Source: Paenibacillus catalpae (GTDB taxonomy: Bacteria; Bacillota; Bacilli; Paenibacillales; Paenibacillaceae). From it: 64,000 nucleotides of DNA. The notes under the pieces are model-generated. The model was not told where the DNA came from, searched no databases, and saw only the letters and a list, made by a program, of their open reading frames with translations. Positions 47,962 through 56,689 of the stretch are shown in pieces. The translations under genes were made by a program, and so were the position numbers. Location of the stretch: NCBI RefSeq assembly GCF_900112695.1, contig NZ_FOMT01000003.1, positions 706,553-770,552 of the forward strand. The letters are read 5' to 3'. The stretch's first letter is position 1; each line of letters begins with the position of its first letter.

Positions 47962-48777
47962 ATGTCCAAACTTATCGTCACTCCAGAGCAAACAGCAGGT
48001 TCTGACGGATCGATCCTCTCCATTACACCCGAATCGGCAGGCTGGGAGTATGTCGGTTTTGAGGTTCTCAGATTGCAAAAGGGCCAGATCGTTCATAGAG
48101 AGACAGAAGACAAGGAAGTATGTCTTGTTCTATTAAGCGGCATCGCAAATGTGAGCGCCGCAGGCCAAGAGTGGCCCGAAATCGGCCGCCGGATGAGCAT
48201 CTTCGAAAAGATTCCGCCGTATTCGGTCTATGTTCCAAATGGCCAGTCGTATGGCATCGAGGCGCTGACAGAGGTAGAGGTTGCCATCTGTTCCGCCCCG
48301 GGTCACGGGAACTATGAAGCGCGCCTGATCATTCCCGAACAAGTAGGGACGGAGGTTCGCGGCTCGGGAAGCATGGAGCGTCTGGTCCATAACATTTTGC
48401 CGGAGCAAGAGCCAGCCGACAGCCTTCTGGTCGTCGAAGTGTTTACGCCTAGCGGCCACTGGTCCAGCTATCCGCCTCACAAGCATGATCGGGATAACCT
48501 GCCGGATGAGTCCTTGCTGGAGGAAACCTACTATTTCCGGACAGAGCCCGGGCAGGGTTATGCGATTCAACGGGTATATACGGATGACAGGGAGCTGGAT
48601 GAGACGCTGGTCGTGAAGAACGGCGAAGCGGTGCTCGTTCCAAGAGGCTACCATCCGGTTGCTGCCCCTCCGGGCTATGAAGTCTATTACCTGAACGTGA
48701 TGGCAGGTCCACGCCGCATATGGAAATTCTATAATGATCCTGATCATGAATGGATCGTGAAATCAACGATCAAGTAA
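47962..48777 (+). CDS. iolB: 5-deoxy-glucuronate isomerase
   Basis: A 271-residue bicupin. The C-terminal cupin shows the metal-binding motif YPPHKHDRDNLPDESLLEETYYFR and the later RGYHPVAAPPGY. It isomerises 5-deoxy-glucuronate to 5-dehydro-2-deoxygluconate, EC 5.3.1.30, linking IolD to IolC. It lies 16 bases after iolG. Confidence 0.94.
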   Translation: MSKLIVTPEQTAGSDGSILSITPESAGWEYVGFEVLRLQKGQIVHRETEDKEVCLVLLSGIANVSAAGQEWPEIGRRMSIFEKIPPYSVYVPNGQSYGIEALTEVEVAICSAPGHGNYEARLIIPEQVGTEVRGSGSMERLVHNILPEQEPADSLLVVEVFTPSGHWSSYPPHKHDRDNLPDESLLEETYYFRTEPGQGYAIQRVYTDDRELDETLVVKNGEAVLVPRGYHPVAAPPGYEVYYLNVMAGPRRIWKFYNDPDHEWIVKSTIK

Positions 48778-48842
48778 AGCTCAGCCACTGGTGTGCCTTG
48801 ACGGTTGCAACTGCTGATAGAAACACTCATAATAAGAAATCA

Positions 48843-48860
48843 GGGGGATAAGTGTCCCCC
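48843..48860 (+). promoter_or_regulatory. Intercistronic hairpin between iolB and the LacI-type gene
   Basis: ggggga and tccccc pair around taagtg in the 108-bp gap. No T-run follows, so it is not a standard terminator. It may stabilise or partly attenuate the regulator transcript. Confidence 0.5.
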
Positions 48861-48885
48861 ATCTTACTTTTCAGAGGGATTCGGC

Positions 48886-49893
48886 ATGAAAGCAACGATA
48901 TACGATGTGGCCAAGGAAGCAGGGGTCTCGATTGCCACTGTGTCCAATGCCATCAATGGAAAAGGCAACGTCAGCAAGAAGAGACGGGAACAAATTCTCA
49001 AAATTATGGAACAGATGAACTACCAGCCAAACGTGAATGCTTCCGCCTTGATGGGGAAGAAGACCTATACGCTGGGATTGCTTATACCGGATATATCGAA
49101 CCCTTTCTTTTCAGAGATTGCACGGGCTATTGAAGATCAGGCGCATCAGCTCGGCTATAGCGTCATCATGTGCAGTACGGACAACAAGGACGAAAGAGTA
49201 GAGAGATATATTGCGTTGCTGGAGCAAAAAAACGTCGACGGCATCCTTATTGGAACCGGTATCGACAATCTGGACATTCTGACCAACCTGCAGGCCAAAC
49301 ACATTCCCATTGTTATGATTTCCCGTGAAACAACGACTTTAGAGGTGGATACGGTTGTGGCCGACGACTTTGTTGGCGGCATAATGGCTGCGCAGCATCT
49401 GGCAGAGATGGGACATCGCAGCATCGCGATCCTGTCCGAGCAGTTAAAGGTGAGCAGCGCCCGTGAACGGATCCGCGGCTTCAAACAAGGGCTGCAGGAT
49501 CTGCAGATTCCGTTTGATGACGATAACATCGTAATCTGTGATTATATGATTCAGGAAGGCCGCAGAGGCGCCGGCGAGCTGCTCGGCCGCGAAGATCGGC
49601 CAACCGCACTATTCTGTTGTAACGATGTACTTGCTATCGGAGCGATGCAGGAAGCGAGGAGCCTGGGGATTAAAGTTCCGGAAGAGCTCTCGATTGTTGG
49701 ATTCGATGATACGATACTGGCAGCAGTCGTTGATCCGCCGCTTACAACGGTCGCACAGCCGATTATGAGTATGGCCAAACAAGCCTTCCAGTTAATGATC
49801 ACTAATCTGGACGAGGAAGAACCGGTCAAGAAACGGATTGTGCTGCGGCCGGAAATCAATATCCGTCAGTCGACGGCCAGAGTGAAGAGTTGA
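48886..49893 (+). CDS. LacI-family transcriptional regulator, probable iol repressor
   Basis: A 335-residue protein starting MKATIYDVAKEAGVSIATVS, the LacI headpiece (residues 1-55) with the hinge helix around NASALMG. ATG 48886 is chosen because the headpiece starts there. The rest is a periplasmic-binding-protein-like sensor (TLGLLIPDISNPFFSEIARA, VGFDDTILAAVVDPPLTTV). It ends the iol operon. LacI operators ahead of iolD make it the likely repressor, replacing the DeoR-type IolR of Bacillus subtilis. The inducer is not shown by sequence; a pathway intermediate is the obvious candidate. Confidence 0.88.
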   Translation: MKATIYDVAKEAGVSIATVSNAINGKGNVSKKRREQILKIMEQMNYQPNVNASALMGKKTYTLGLLIPDISNPFFSEIARAIEDQAHQLGYSVIMCSTDNKDERVERYIALLEQKNVDGILIGTGIDNLDILTNLQAKHIPIVMISRETTTLEVDTVVADDFVGGIMAAQHLAEMGHRSIAILSEQLKVSSARERIRGFKQGLQDLQIPFDDDNIVICDYMIQEGRRGAGELLGREDRPTALFCCNDVLAIGAMQEARSLGIKVPEELSIVGFDDTILAAVVDPPLTTVAQPIMSMAKQAFQLMITNLDEEEPVKKRIVLRPEINIRQSTARVKS

Positions 49894-49896
49894 GTG

Positions 49897-49926
49897 AATG
49901 CCTCCCGAATACAGGGGGCATTTTTC
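49897..49926 (+). terminator. Rho-independent terminator of the iol operon
   Basis: Hairpin between aatgcctccc and gggggcattt with a short loop, then a T-run, directly after the regulator stop. Confidence 0.85.
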
Positions 49927-50121
49927 TTTTGTCATTAAAAAGGAAAATGTTCCAACAAAACCAAAAATCGTTCTATCATCATCCAAAATTCGTTCATCCC
50001 TTCGCATTGCGGGAGGTGTTACATTAAATGGCATAGTACGTGCCTATGTATCCATCCAGCGAGATTGTTGTTAGATCTGAATGCTCATCGTAATACCGAA
50101 ATATGTTGTGGGGGCTATTTC

Positions 50122-50277
50122 GTGAACAGAAAAACCCAGATTAACCAGGCTATCGAACGCAAACGCGAGGAAATGCACCAAGTCTGTAACCGGCATGGGT
50201 TATCATCCTTGCTGGTGCTCCAAAAATCACGTGAACTGGACATGCTGCTTAATCAATATAAAAAAGTACAGCTGTGA
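50122..50277 (+). CDS. Spo0E-like sporulation regulatory protein
   Basis: A 51-residue protein from GTG 50122, with GGGGG just upstream. It matches the Spo0E/YisI/YnzD pattern: two helices with IERKREEMHQV, then the signature SRELDMLLNQY (S-x-x-LD). Family members are cytoplasmic phosphatases of Spo0A~P that delay sporulation. Its length is typical for the short members. Confidence 0.85.
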   Translation: MNRKTQINQAIERKREEMHQVCNRHGLSSLLVLQKSRELDMLLNQYKKVQL

Positions 50278-50439
50278 ATGCAAGCGGACAACATAAGTCC
50301 GTTCGCTCTTCTGCTTGTTGAACCCGTCAGGAGTCTGGACGGATTGGATGGCTTAAGTTCCGGTTAATTGGCTGGTTACAGAAGCCGAGTTGAACTTTAT
50401 GATGAATCCACACACATCATAAAGCAAAGGGTGGTACAA

Positions 50440-50568
50440 ATGACGGAATTGATCTCTTTTATTTTTCTGACACTAGCCTTCCTCTCCGGTCCGTTTCTGA
50501 TCGTGTTATTTGGACGTATGGCGATTCGCGGCGAGGAGCTTCTTGAGGCGGAGAGTAAGCTTCATTAG
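50440..50568 (+). CDS. Small single-pass membrane protein, 42 residues
   Basis: ATG 50440 lies behind AAGGGTGG. Residues about 5-25 form one hydrophobic helix (ISFIFLTLAFLSGPFLIVLF), followed by a charged tail ending EAESKLH. I do not recognise the family. It may be a regulator or subunit of a larger membrane complex, but nothing nearby shows which. A strong terminator follows. Confidence 0.55.
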   Translation: MTELISFIFLTLAFLSGPFLIVLFGRMAIRGEELLEAESKLH

Positions 50569-50591
50569 TCTTATTCCATCGGTTAATTAGT

Positions 50592-50645
50592 AAATGACGT
50601 ATGCTATTAGTCCGGATTGTGGACAGAGCATACGTCATTTTTTTA
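50592..50645. terminator. Bidirectional terminator
   Basis: aaatgacgtatgct and agcatacgtcattt form a perfect 14-bp stem around a 21-base loop, with A and T runs outside. It ends the small membrane gene and the convergent MocR gene. Confidence 0.88.
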
Positions 50646-52074
50646 TAGACAGCGTATCTCTTAAGGCTTGGGCAAACTTATCAATCCCCGGCTCGATCTC
50701 CTCTATAGAAGACCGGGCATAGGAGAATCTGACAAATCCCGGTTCTGTACCAAATACACTGCCTGGAATGAAAAGGACACCATTCTTGATACCATTGTTC
50801 AGCAGGCGATAGTCCTTTATTTCCTCATTGATTTTACACCAGAGATTCAACCCGCCTTTAGGCAATTGGAACGAAACCTCGCCTCCAAGCTTGCTGTACA
50901 GCACTTCGGCCATCAAGTCACGGCGGAGGCGCAAAGAATCTCTCAGTCGTTCCAAATGTGGATTAAGCGCTGAGGATTCAAGCAGATGAGCCGCTATCCA
51001 TTGCGGGAAGATGCTAAGGCCAAAATCCATTTGCTGCCTTGCATCTGACAGACGCCGTATGACGGACTGCGGGGCAACCATCCAGCCTATCCGAAGACCG
51101 GAGGCAGCCACCTTCGATAAGGAACCGATATACAATACGCTGCCATTCCGATCCATAGCTTTAAGAGGAGGTGGCGCATCCTCGTCAAAGGAGGTCAGAC
51201 TAAACGGATCATCCTCTACAATAGGAATTCCAAGCTGTTCGCAGCAGTTCAGAACCTCTGCTCTCCGTATTGGATTCATAACCATGCCTGTTGGGTTCTG
51301 ATAATTCGGATTCAGAAATACCATACGGATTCGGTGCTGCTTATATAAAGCTCGGATATCATCCGGATTTACGCCATGCTCATCTATAGTCAATCCAAAC
51401 AGTCGGATTCCTGCTGACTGAAACATGGGCAAAGAGTAACAATAGGATGGATTCTCAATGGCTATGGCATCACCGGGACTAAGCAGACATTGCGTTATGA
51501 GATATAAAGATTGCTGGGAGCCTGAAGTGATCAGAATAGACTCATCAGTTGCCGGAATACCCCGTTGCTCGTGCAGAAAAGAGGTTATCGTCATGCGAAG
51601 AGGGACATAGCCTTGAGGATCTCCGTATCCGAGCGGCTCGTTAAACGGCCGGGTCATCATTAACGTTCTGATCTCTTTGTTTGGCGACAGCTCGGGAGCC
51701 AATTCTCCGTTTGCCAAATTAATAAACGGTTCTCCGCTTTGAACGGATTCTCTTATCCTCCGCATAAAAGGCAAATTAGGCAGAAAGGTGCCGCCTTCCA
51801 CATAATGGCTCCAATCCGGAGCTGGATCCATTCCCCATTTATGCCCGCAGACGCGGGTGCCGCTTCCCGCCATGCTCTCAACCATTCCGGAAGCGCGAAT
51901 AATCTCATAGGCTTGTACAACAGTACTTCGATTTACTCCCAATTGCTCGGCCAGTTTGCGTTCGGAGGGCAGGAGGCTGCCGGGCGGGAGTTCTCCTAAT
52001 GTAATCCGCTGCTCCAAATAATCTGCAATTTGCTGATACAACGGTTGTTTGCTGTCTCTGTCCGGTTTCCACAT
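50635..52074 (-). CDS. MocR/PdxR-type GntR regulator with aminotransferase domain
   Basis: A 479-residue protein starting MWKPDRDSKQPLYQQIADYL, with a GAGGTGAGG site; a GTG three codons upstream is possible. Winged helix at about 5-75 (PSERKLAEQLGVNRSTVVQAY), then a fold-type I aminotransferase-like domain with the PLP Lys in YIGSLSKVAASGLRIGW. MocR proteins sense PLP or amino compounds and control divergent genes; here that is the AbrB-type membrane protein at 52280. Confidence 0.9.
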   Translation of the reverse strand: MWKPDRDSKQPLYQQIADYLEQRITLGELPPGSLLPSERKLAEQLGVNRSTVVQAYEIIRASGMVESMAGSGTRVCGHKWGMDPAPDWSHYVEGGTFLPNLPFMRRIRESVQSGEPFINLANGELAPELSPNKEIRTLMMTRPFNEPLGYGDPQGYVPLRMTITSFLHEQRGIPATDESILITSGSQQSLYLITQCLLSPGDAIAIENPSYCYSLPMFQSAGIRLFGLTIDEHGVNPDDIRALYKQHRIRMVFLNPNYQNPTGMVMNPIRRAEVLNCCEQLGIPIVEDDPFSLTSFDEDAPPPLKAMDRNGSVLYIGSLSKVAASGLRIGWMVAPQSVIRRLSDARQQMDFGLSIFPQWIAAHLLESSALNPHLERLRDSLRLRRDLMAEVLYSKLGGEVSFQLPKGGLNLWCKINEEIKDYRLLNNGIKNGVLFIPGSVFGTEPGFVRFSYARSSIEEIEPGIDKFAQALRDTLSIKK

Positions 52075-52279
52075 GTTCCTCACCTCTTTCGAGCGTTTGC
52101 TGCTTTTATCTGTTAGCTATACATTACTATAAAAAAGAGCGCTCCGTCTAAAAGGCATGTGCTCTTTCGTTGGATGCACATATTCGGAGCTCGATCTGAG
52201 GAAAGACAAGCTGAAGGATTATGCAGGCACCGTTACTTTCCTGTATGATTAACTGATAAGGAAAGGAAGGGTTTTTGCG

Positions 52280-53392
52280 ATGGGCAGGCAAGCAATGATG
52301 GACTCGAATGGATGGAAATTTATCGTAACGCTTGTGACCGCCGCCTGCGGCGGAATGATCTTTAATCTTCTAAATACACCCATACCATGGCTGCTTGGGC
52401 CAATGATCGCGGTTCTGATTGGCACGAATATATGGAAGGGCAAATACAGATGGCCAGGCCAGATCCGCAATTCCGGCATGATTATTGTCGGCTATACGAT
52501 TGGCTTATCCATGACGGGGACTGCGTTAAGGGAAATGGGTGAGCAGCTTCCGACCATGTGCCTGATGACCGTTATCCTGCTGTTATTATGCGGAGGCATT
52601 GCTTTCGCAGTATCCAAACTATCCGATACGGATTTCAAGACAGCCTTGCTAGGCAGTATCCCGGGAGGCTTATCACAAGTTCTGGCGCTGGCAGAGGAAA
52701 CAAAAGGCGTTAATCTGACGGTAGTGACGGTGACGCAGGTAGTCAGGCTGATGATTATCGTCATTGGGATACCATTACTTGTGTTTAGTCCGGTCTTTGG
52801 ACAGGTGCATGATGTTGCAACCGCAGCCGTTACGTTAACGACCAGGCATGATGATTGGGCAGGCTTGTTTCCGAACATTCTTATTTTCGCCCCGGTATGC
52901 GCCTTATGCGCGGTTGGAGGCAACCGGATCAACTTCCCGACGGCATTCCTGCTTGGTCCTGCCATTGCTACGGCAATCCTGCAGGGAATCGGGCTGCATG
53001 GTCCATCGCTTCCTTCCGGATTAATTAGCGCGGCGCAGCTTATGATCGGTACCTATGTGGGTCTGCTGCTTAAGCCAGATAAGCTTCAGCGGAAGGCAAG
53101 AACGTTTACTTTTGCCATTCTCAGCGGTCTGGTCCTTATGTTGTGTGCATGGGGGCTTTGCGAACTGCTGACTTTGCTTCATCCGGTATCAAGGTCTACC
53201 GCCTTGCTTAGTTTGGCGCCCGGAGGCATGGATCAAATGGGCATTCTGGCGCATGAGATTAATGCGGATTTGTCCATGGTGTCAGGGTATCAGTTATTCC
53301 GGACCTTTTTTATCTTCTTTGCGGTGCCGCCTCTGTTGCGTCTTATATTCCGTATAAGTCTGAAAGGCTCGCGCTCGGAGCAGCCGCAATAA
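52280..53392 (+). CDS. AbrB/AmoA-duplication family membrane protein
   Basis: A 370-residue polytopic protein with about ten helices in two related halves. The paired motifs are SIPGGLSQVLALAEE in the first half and LAPGGMDQMGILAHE in the second, characteristic of PF05145 (called AbrB although it is not a DNA-binding protein). It is probably a transporter of unknown substrate. It is divergent from the MocR regulator, its likely controller, and followed closely by an epimerase-like gene. Confidence 0.86.
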   Translation: MGRQAMMDSNGWKFIVTLVTAACGGMIFNLLNTPIPWLLGPMIAVLIGTNIWKGKYRWPGQIRNSGMIIVGYTIGLSMTGTALREMGEQLPTMCLMTVILLLLCGGIAFAVSKLSDTDFKTALLGSIPGGLSQVLALAEETKGVNLTVVTVTQVVRLMIIVIGIPLLVFSPVFGQVHDVATAAVTLTTRHDDWAGLFPNILIFAPVCALCAVGGNRINFPTAFLLGPAIATAILQGIGLHGPSLPSGLISAAQLMIGTYVGLLLKPDKLQRKARTFTFAILSGLVLMLCAWGLCELLTLLHPVSRSTALLSLAPGGMDQMGILAHEINADLSMVSGYQLFRTFFIFFAVPPLLRLIFRISLKGSRSEQPQ

Positions 53393-53418
53393 ACCTATAG
53401 ATGGAGGAGGAAGCTGTT

Positions 53419-54270
53419 ATGAAAATATTTGTTGCCGGCGCTGCCGGCGCCGTAGGCCGTTTGCTGCTGCCCTTGCTCGCAGAAGCCGGGCATGAAGTGA
53501 TGGGAATGACAAGAAGCGTTTCGAAGATCACCCAAATCGAGCAGTCCGGGGCAAGGGCAGTTGTTGCCGATGTTTTTGACAGGGATAAACTGTTTGAGCT
53601 GCTTGCTGAGTATCATCCGGATGTTGTGATTCATCAACTGACCGCTCTAAGTGAATGGAACCTGGCGGATAACGCGAGAATCCGGATGGAAGGCACCCGC
53701 AATCTGGTTGATGCAGCCTTGGCGGCAGAGGTACCGCGGATGATCGTGCAAAGCATCTCTTGGGCTTATGAACCGGGTGCTGAGATTGCAACCGAAGAGG
53801 ATCAACTGGATGAAGAAGCGCCAATGCCGAGAAAAGTGTCGGTAGACGGTGTTATTGCGATGGAGCGGGCAGCAGCCGAAATGCCGCATGCGGTTATTTT
53901 GCGGTACGGTGCTTTATATGGTCCCGGTACGTTCTATGAGCATAATAGCGGTATGTTCGCCAATCAGGTCAAAGAGGGCAAAGTGCCCGCTACCGATGGC
54001 AGGACCTCGTTCCTGCATACCGAGGATGCGGCTTTGGCTGCACTCCTTGCGCTTAATTGGCCGGCAGGTCCTGTCAATATCGTGGATGATGAGCCGGCTA
54101 CCGGCAAGCTTTGGCTGCCGTTGTACGCGAATGCGCTTGGCGCGCCAGCGCCGGCGGTACAGGATGGTATGAACCGCGGAGAGCGGGGAGCCTCCAATAA
54201 CAAGGCCAAACAGCAATACGGATGGACACCTAAATACCCGAGCTGGCGGCATGGTTTGTTAAGGACTTGA
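53419..54270 (+). CDS. NAD-dependent epimerase/dehydratase family protein
   Basis: A 283-residue extended SDR. NAD(P)-binding motif VAGAAGAVGRLLLPLL at the start, HQLTALSEWN after the fourth strand, and a late YGAL segment. The canonical YxxxK is not obvious, so activity is uncertain; it may be an atypical NmrA/epimerase-like reductase. ATG 53419 is chosen because GGAGGAGG lies 8 bases before it. It is probably co-transcribed with the AbrB-type membrane gene 26 bases upstream. Confidence 0.82.
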   Translation: MKIFVAGAAGAVGRLLLPLLAEAGHEVMGMTRSVSKITQIEQSGARAVVADVFDRDKLFELLAEYHPDVVIHQLTALSEWNLADNARIRMEGTRNLVDAALAAEVPRMIVQSISWAYEPGAEIATEEDQLDEEAPMPRKVSVDGVIAMERAAAEMPHAVILRYGALYGPGTFYEHNSGMFANQVKEGKVPATDGRTSFLHTEDAALAALLALNWPAGPVNIVDDEPATGKLWLPLYANALGAPAPAVQDGMNRGERGASNNKAKQQYGWTPKYPSWRHGLLRT

Positions 54271-54357
54271 GTGCCAGACAGATCAGCTACACGAACGGAA
54301 GCTGCAGTGCTGCTGCTCCGGTTATTGGAGCAAGTAAACAATTCCATAAGATTTGCG

Positions 54358-54393
54358 AAAGCGCGGGAATGATTCGTTCCGGCGCTTTTTTTT
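54358..54393 (+). terminator. Rho-independent terminator
   Basis: aaagcgcgggaa and ttccggcgcttt pair with one mismatch around a 7-base loop, then eight T. Confidence 0.88.
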
Positions 54394-54489
54394 ATAGAGA
54401 TACGACTACAGCATTAAAGGAAAGGAGCAGCGTATGAGAGTAGTCCAATACCCGCTGTGGTTGACGTGAAGTTAGGCCATATGCTATCG

Positions 54490-54528
54490 TTGACTTCGTT
54501 ACTTATTTAGTAAATTAGTAAATAAGTA
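54490..54528 (+). promoter_or_regulatory. Promoter-proximal inverted repeat before the GIY-YIG-like gene
   Basis: TTGACT at 54490-54495 is a good -35. The perfect inverted repeat tacttattta (54500-54509) and taaataagta (54519-54528) flanks nine bases and overlaps the expected -10 and the start of the gene. It could be an operator or an AT-rich RNA hairpin near the ribosome site. Confidence 0.45.
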
Positions 54529-54935
54529 TGAAGGAGATGAAGAACGAAATGGAAAAACAACGCAAGAGAGAGCTTGGTACCGCCTATGCCCAGTCGTTCC
54601 GCAGAATGGGCATCTATCAGATTCGAAATGTGGAGAACGGTAAAATTCTGGTTCTGGGTGCGATGGATTTAGATGGCGCGAAGAACCGGCTGGCCTTTAT
54701 GCAGCAGACAAATATGAACACAGTCTTTGAATTGCAGCAAGATTGGAACAAGTACGGAGGAAGCTGCTTTGTCTTTGAGGAGCTCGATTCCATCAAGCCG
54801 CGTGAGGAGCACCTGAACGACCGTTCCGAGCTGAAAAAATATCAGGCGGAGGTAGATGCATTACTCGAGCTATGGATCGAGAAGCTGCAGCCTTATGACG
54901 AAAAAGGATATAACCGCCGGCCCCGTTCCAACTAA
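54528..54935 (+). CDS. GIY-YIG-like domain protein
   Basis: A protein of up to 135 residues. The segment MGIYQIRNVENGKILVLGAMDLDGAKNRL resembles the start of a GIY-YIG nuclease fold, but the second YIG element and clear catalytic Arg/Glu residues are not obvious, so nuclease activity is doubtful. The start could be ATG 54528, 54537 or 54549; AAGGAG at 54530-54535 does not space ideally with any of them. It stands alone between two terminators. Confidence 0.65.
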   Translation: MKEMKNEMEKQRKRELGTAYAQSFRRMGIYQIRNVENGKILVLGAMDLDGAKNRLAFMQQTNMNTVFELQQDWNKYGGSCFVFEELDSIKPREEHLNDRSELKKYQAEVDALLELWIEKLQPYDEKGYNRRPRSN

Positions 54936-54936
54936 A

Positions 54937-54973
54937 CAACCCGCAGCTTTCCTATTGGAGGCTGCGGGTTGTT
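54937..54973 (+). terminator. Rho-independent terminator
   Basis: Arms caacccgcagc and gctgcgggttg form a perfect 11-bp stem around a 13-base loop, directly after the GIY-YIG-like gene. Confidence 0.8.
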
Positions 54974-55060
54974 CTCATCGTTTGACTCTATACTTCCCTT
55001 AACCTACAATCGGGTACAAGATACTTTTGCTGAATAATGGGCAGATGGGGGAATGACAAG

Positions 55061-55666
55061 ATGCTGACTTATACGGACCAGCTCTTTGAAGGCGTGGATT
55101 TCAGCGGGGAGGACTTTAGGGAAGCCGAGCTGATGCGCTGTACGTTTAAAAAATGCAAATTCATTAATACGTCGTTTGAAGAAGCCTCAACGACTAGCTG
55201 CAGATTCGAAGAATGCGACTTTCACGGCGCCTCGCTTAATGCTTCGATTCATACCGAGTCCGCGTTTACAAACTGCAGCTTTGAAATGGCCAATCTGTTT
55301 GTATCCAAATTTACTGCGTGCAAAATGACCGGCTCGGACTTTACCCGTTCTGAGCTGAACGGGATTACGATTGTGAAGGGCGACTGGTCTTATACGAACC
55401 TCAGACATGTGAAGCTGGACAAACAGATCCTCAAAGAAGTCCGATTCGTAGAGGCGGACCTGATGGGAGCATCGCTGGAGAAATCCGATCTTCGGAAATG
55501 CGATCTGTCGCGGGCGAATCTGAATCAGACAAACCTTGGCGGCGCGGATTTGCGAGGGGCGGAGCTGGAGGGCGTGCCTTGGAGTACCGTTAATGTGAAG
55601 GGAGCACGAATGGATATAGCTCAAGCTATTACCCTGCTTAGATCGCTTGGCGCAAAGGTAGAGTGA
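55061..55666 (+). CDS. Pentapeptide-repeat protein, Qnr/McbG-like
   Basis: A 201-residue protein starting at ATG 55061 behind GGGGGAA. Nearly the whole length is A(D/N)LXX-type repeats with Phe/Leu centres, such as CTFKKCKFINTSFEEA, CDFHGASL, ADLMGASLEKSDLRKCDLSR and ADLRGAELEG. The non-repeat C-terminus (DIAQAITLLRSLGAKVE) resembles the dimerising tail of Qnr-type proteins. These right-handed quadrilateral helices mimic DNA and can protect gyrase from quinolones or toxins. Activity here is inferred only from the fold and tail. Confidence 0.82.
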   Translation: MLTYTDQLFEGVDFSGEDFREAELMRCTFKKCKFINTSFEEASTTSCRFEECDFHGASLNASIHTESAFTNCSFEMANLFVSKFTACKMTGSDFTRSELNGITIVKGDWSYTNLRHVKLDKQILKEVRFVEADLMGASLEKSDLRKCDLSRANLNQTNLGGADLRGAELEGVPWSTVNVKGARMDIAQAITLLRSLGAKVE

Positions 55667-55767
55667 AAGACGGACTGAAATCTGCTAGGATAGAGGTATT
55701 CTTCATACATAAGCTTATGCTTACGATGTAGAATTGCAAAAAACGCAATTCTTTAAGGAGGGCAAAC

Positions 55768-56625
55768 ATGTCAGAGTCCGCAGGTATTGCAAGCTTTCTT
55801 GAAACGGTGAATGTGGAATCCGGCGAACGCCGTGTACTTGCGCAGTTCAATTATTTAATCGAGGCGCCCAATTGGACAAGTGACGGCAAGACGCTCATTT
55901 ATAACAGCAAGGGCCGGATTTACAGCTATGATATCGCAGAGGGGACCAGCAAAGAGATTCCTTCTTCCTTCGTGGTGCATTGCAATAATGACCATGTATT
56001 GTCTCCCGACCATACCCGCCTGGCCGTCAGCCATCATACGAAAGAAGACGGGCAGTCGCGTATTTATATTTTCCCGCTGGAAGGCGGAGATCCCATCCTC
56101 GTAACCCCGATGGGGCCAAGTTATCTGCATGGCTGGTCGCCGGATGGGCGTACACTTGCTTATTGCGCCGAGAGGAAGGGCCAATATGACATCTATACGA
56201 TACCGGCTATTGGCGGTGAAGAGACGCAGCTGACAAATACGCCGGGACTCGACGACGGTCCGGAATATTCGCCTGACGGTGAGCATATCTGGTTCAACTC
56301 CGTACGAACCGGCCTCATGCAAGTGTGGCGGATGAAGGTGGACGGCAGCGAGCAGACGCAGATTACATTTGACGAGAGCAACAGCTGGTTCCCTCATATA
56401 TCGCCGGACGGTAAGCAAGTAGCCTACATCACCTACCGGAAAGGCGACGTTGAACCGGGAGATCACCCGCCTAACAAGCAGGTCGAGATCCGCCTGATGT
56501 CAAGCGAGGGCGGGGAATACCGGACGCTTGTTCAGTTGTTTGGCGGGCAAGGGACGATTAACGTTAACTCTTGGTCTCCGGACAGCAAACAGCTTGCTTT
56601 TGTAAGCTATCGATTGCACTCATAA
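55768..56625 (+). CDS. TolB-like WD40/PD40 beta-propeller protein
   Basis: A 285-residue protein behind AAGGAGGG. At least five PD40 blades are visible, each with the WSPDG-like core: [55 protein letters not shown] and [10 protein letters not shown]. There is no signal peptide, so unlike TolB of Gram-negatives it stays in the cytoplasm. Its length and blade count match the TolB-related proteins of Firmicutes. Partner and role unknown. Confidence 0.87.
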   Translation: MSESAGIASFLETVNVESGERRVLAQFNYLIEAPNWTSDGKTLIYNSKGRIYSYDIAEGTSKEIPSSFVVHCNNDHVLSPDHTRLAVSHHTKEDGQSRIYIFPLEGGDPILVTPMGPSYLHGWSPDGRTLAYCAERKGQYDIYTIPAIGGEETQLTNTPGLDDGPEYSPDGEHIWFNSVRTGLMQVWRMKVDGSEQTQITFDESNSWFPHISPDGKQVAYITYRKGDVEPGDHPPNKQVEIRLMSSEGGEYRTLVQLFGGQGTINVNSWSPDSKQLAFVSYRLHS

Positions 56626-56636
56626 TTCCTATAAGA

Positions 56637-56679
56637 AGCCACTTACTGTTTGATTGAAGATGACAGCAGGTGGCTTTTT
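56637..56679. terminator. Terminator between the propeller gene and convergent gerC
   Basis: agccacttactgt and acagcaggtggct pair with two wobbles, followed by a T-run. It can serve both strands. Confidence 0.75.
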
Positions 56680-56689
56680 CATTTTTAGC

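Noticed and set aside
50281..50315. Hairpin after the Spo0E-like gene
   Set aside because: The arms agcggac/gtccgtt pair only partly and no T-run follows, so terminator function is not supported.
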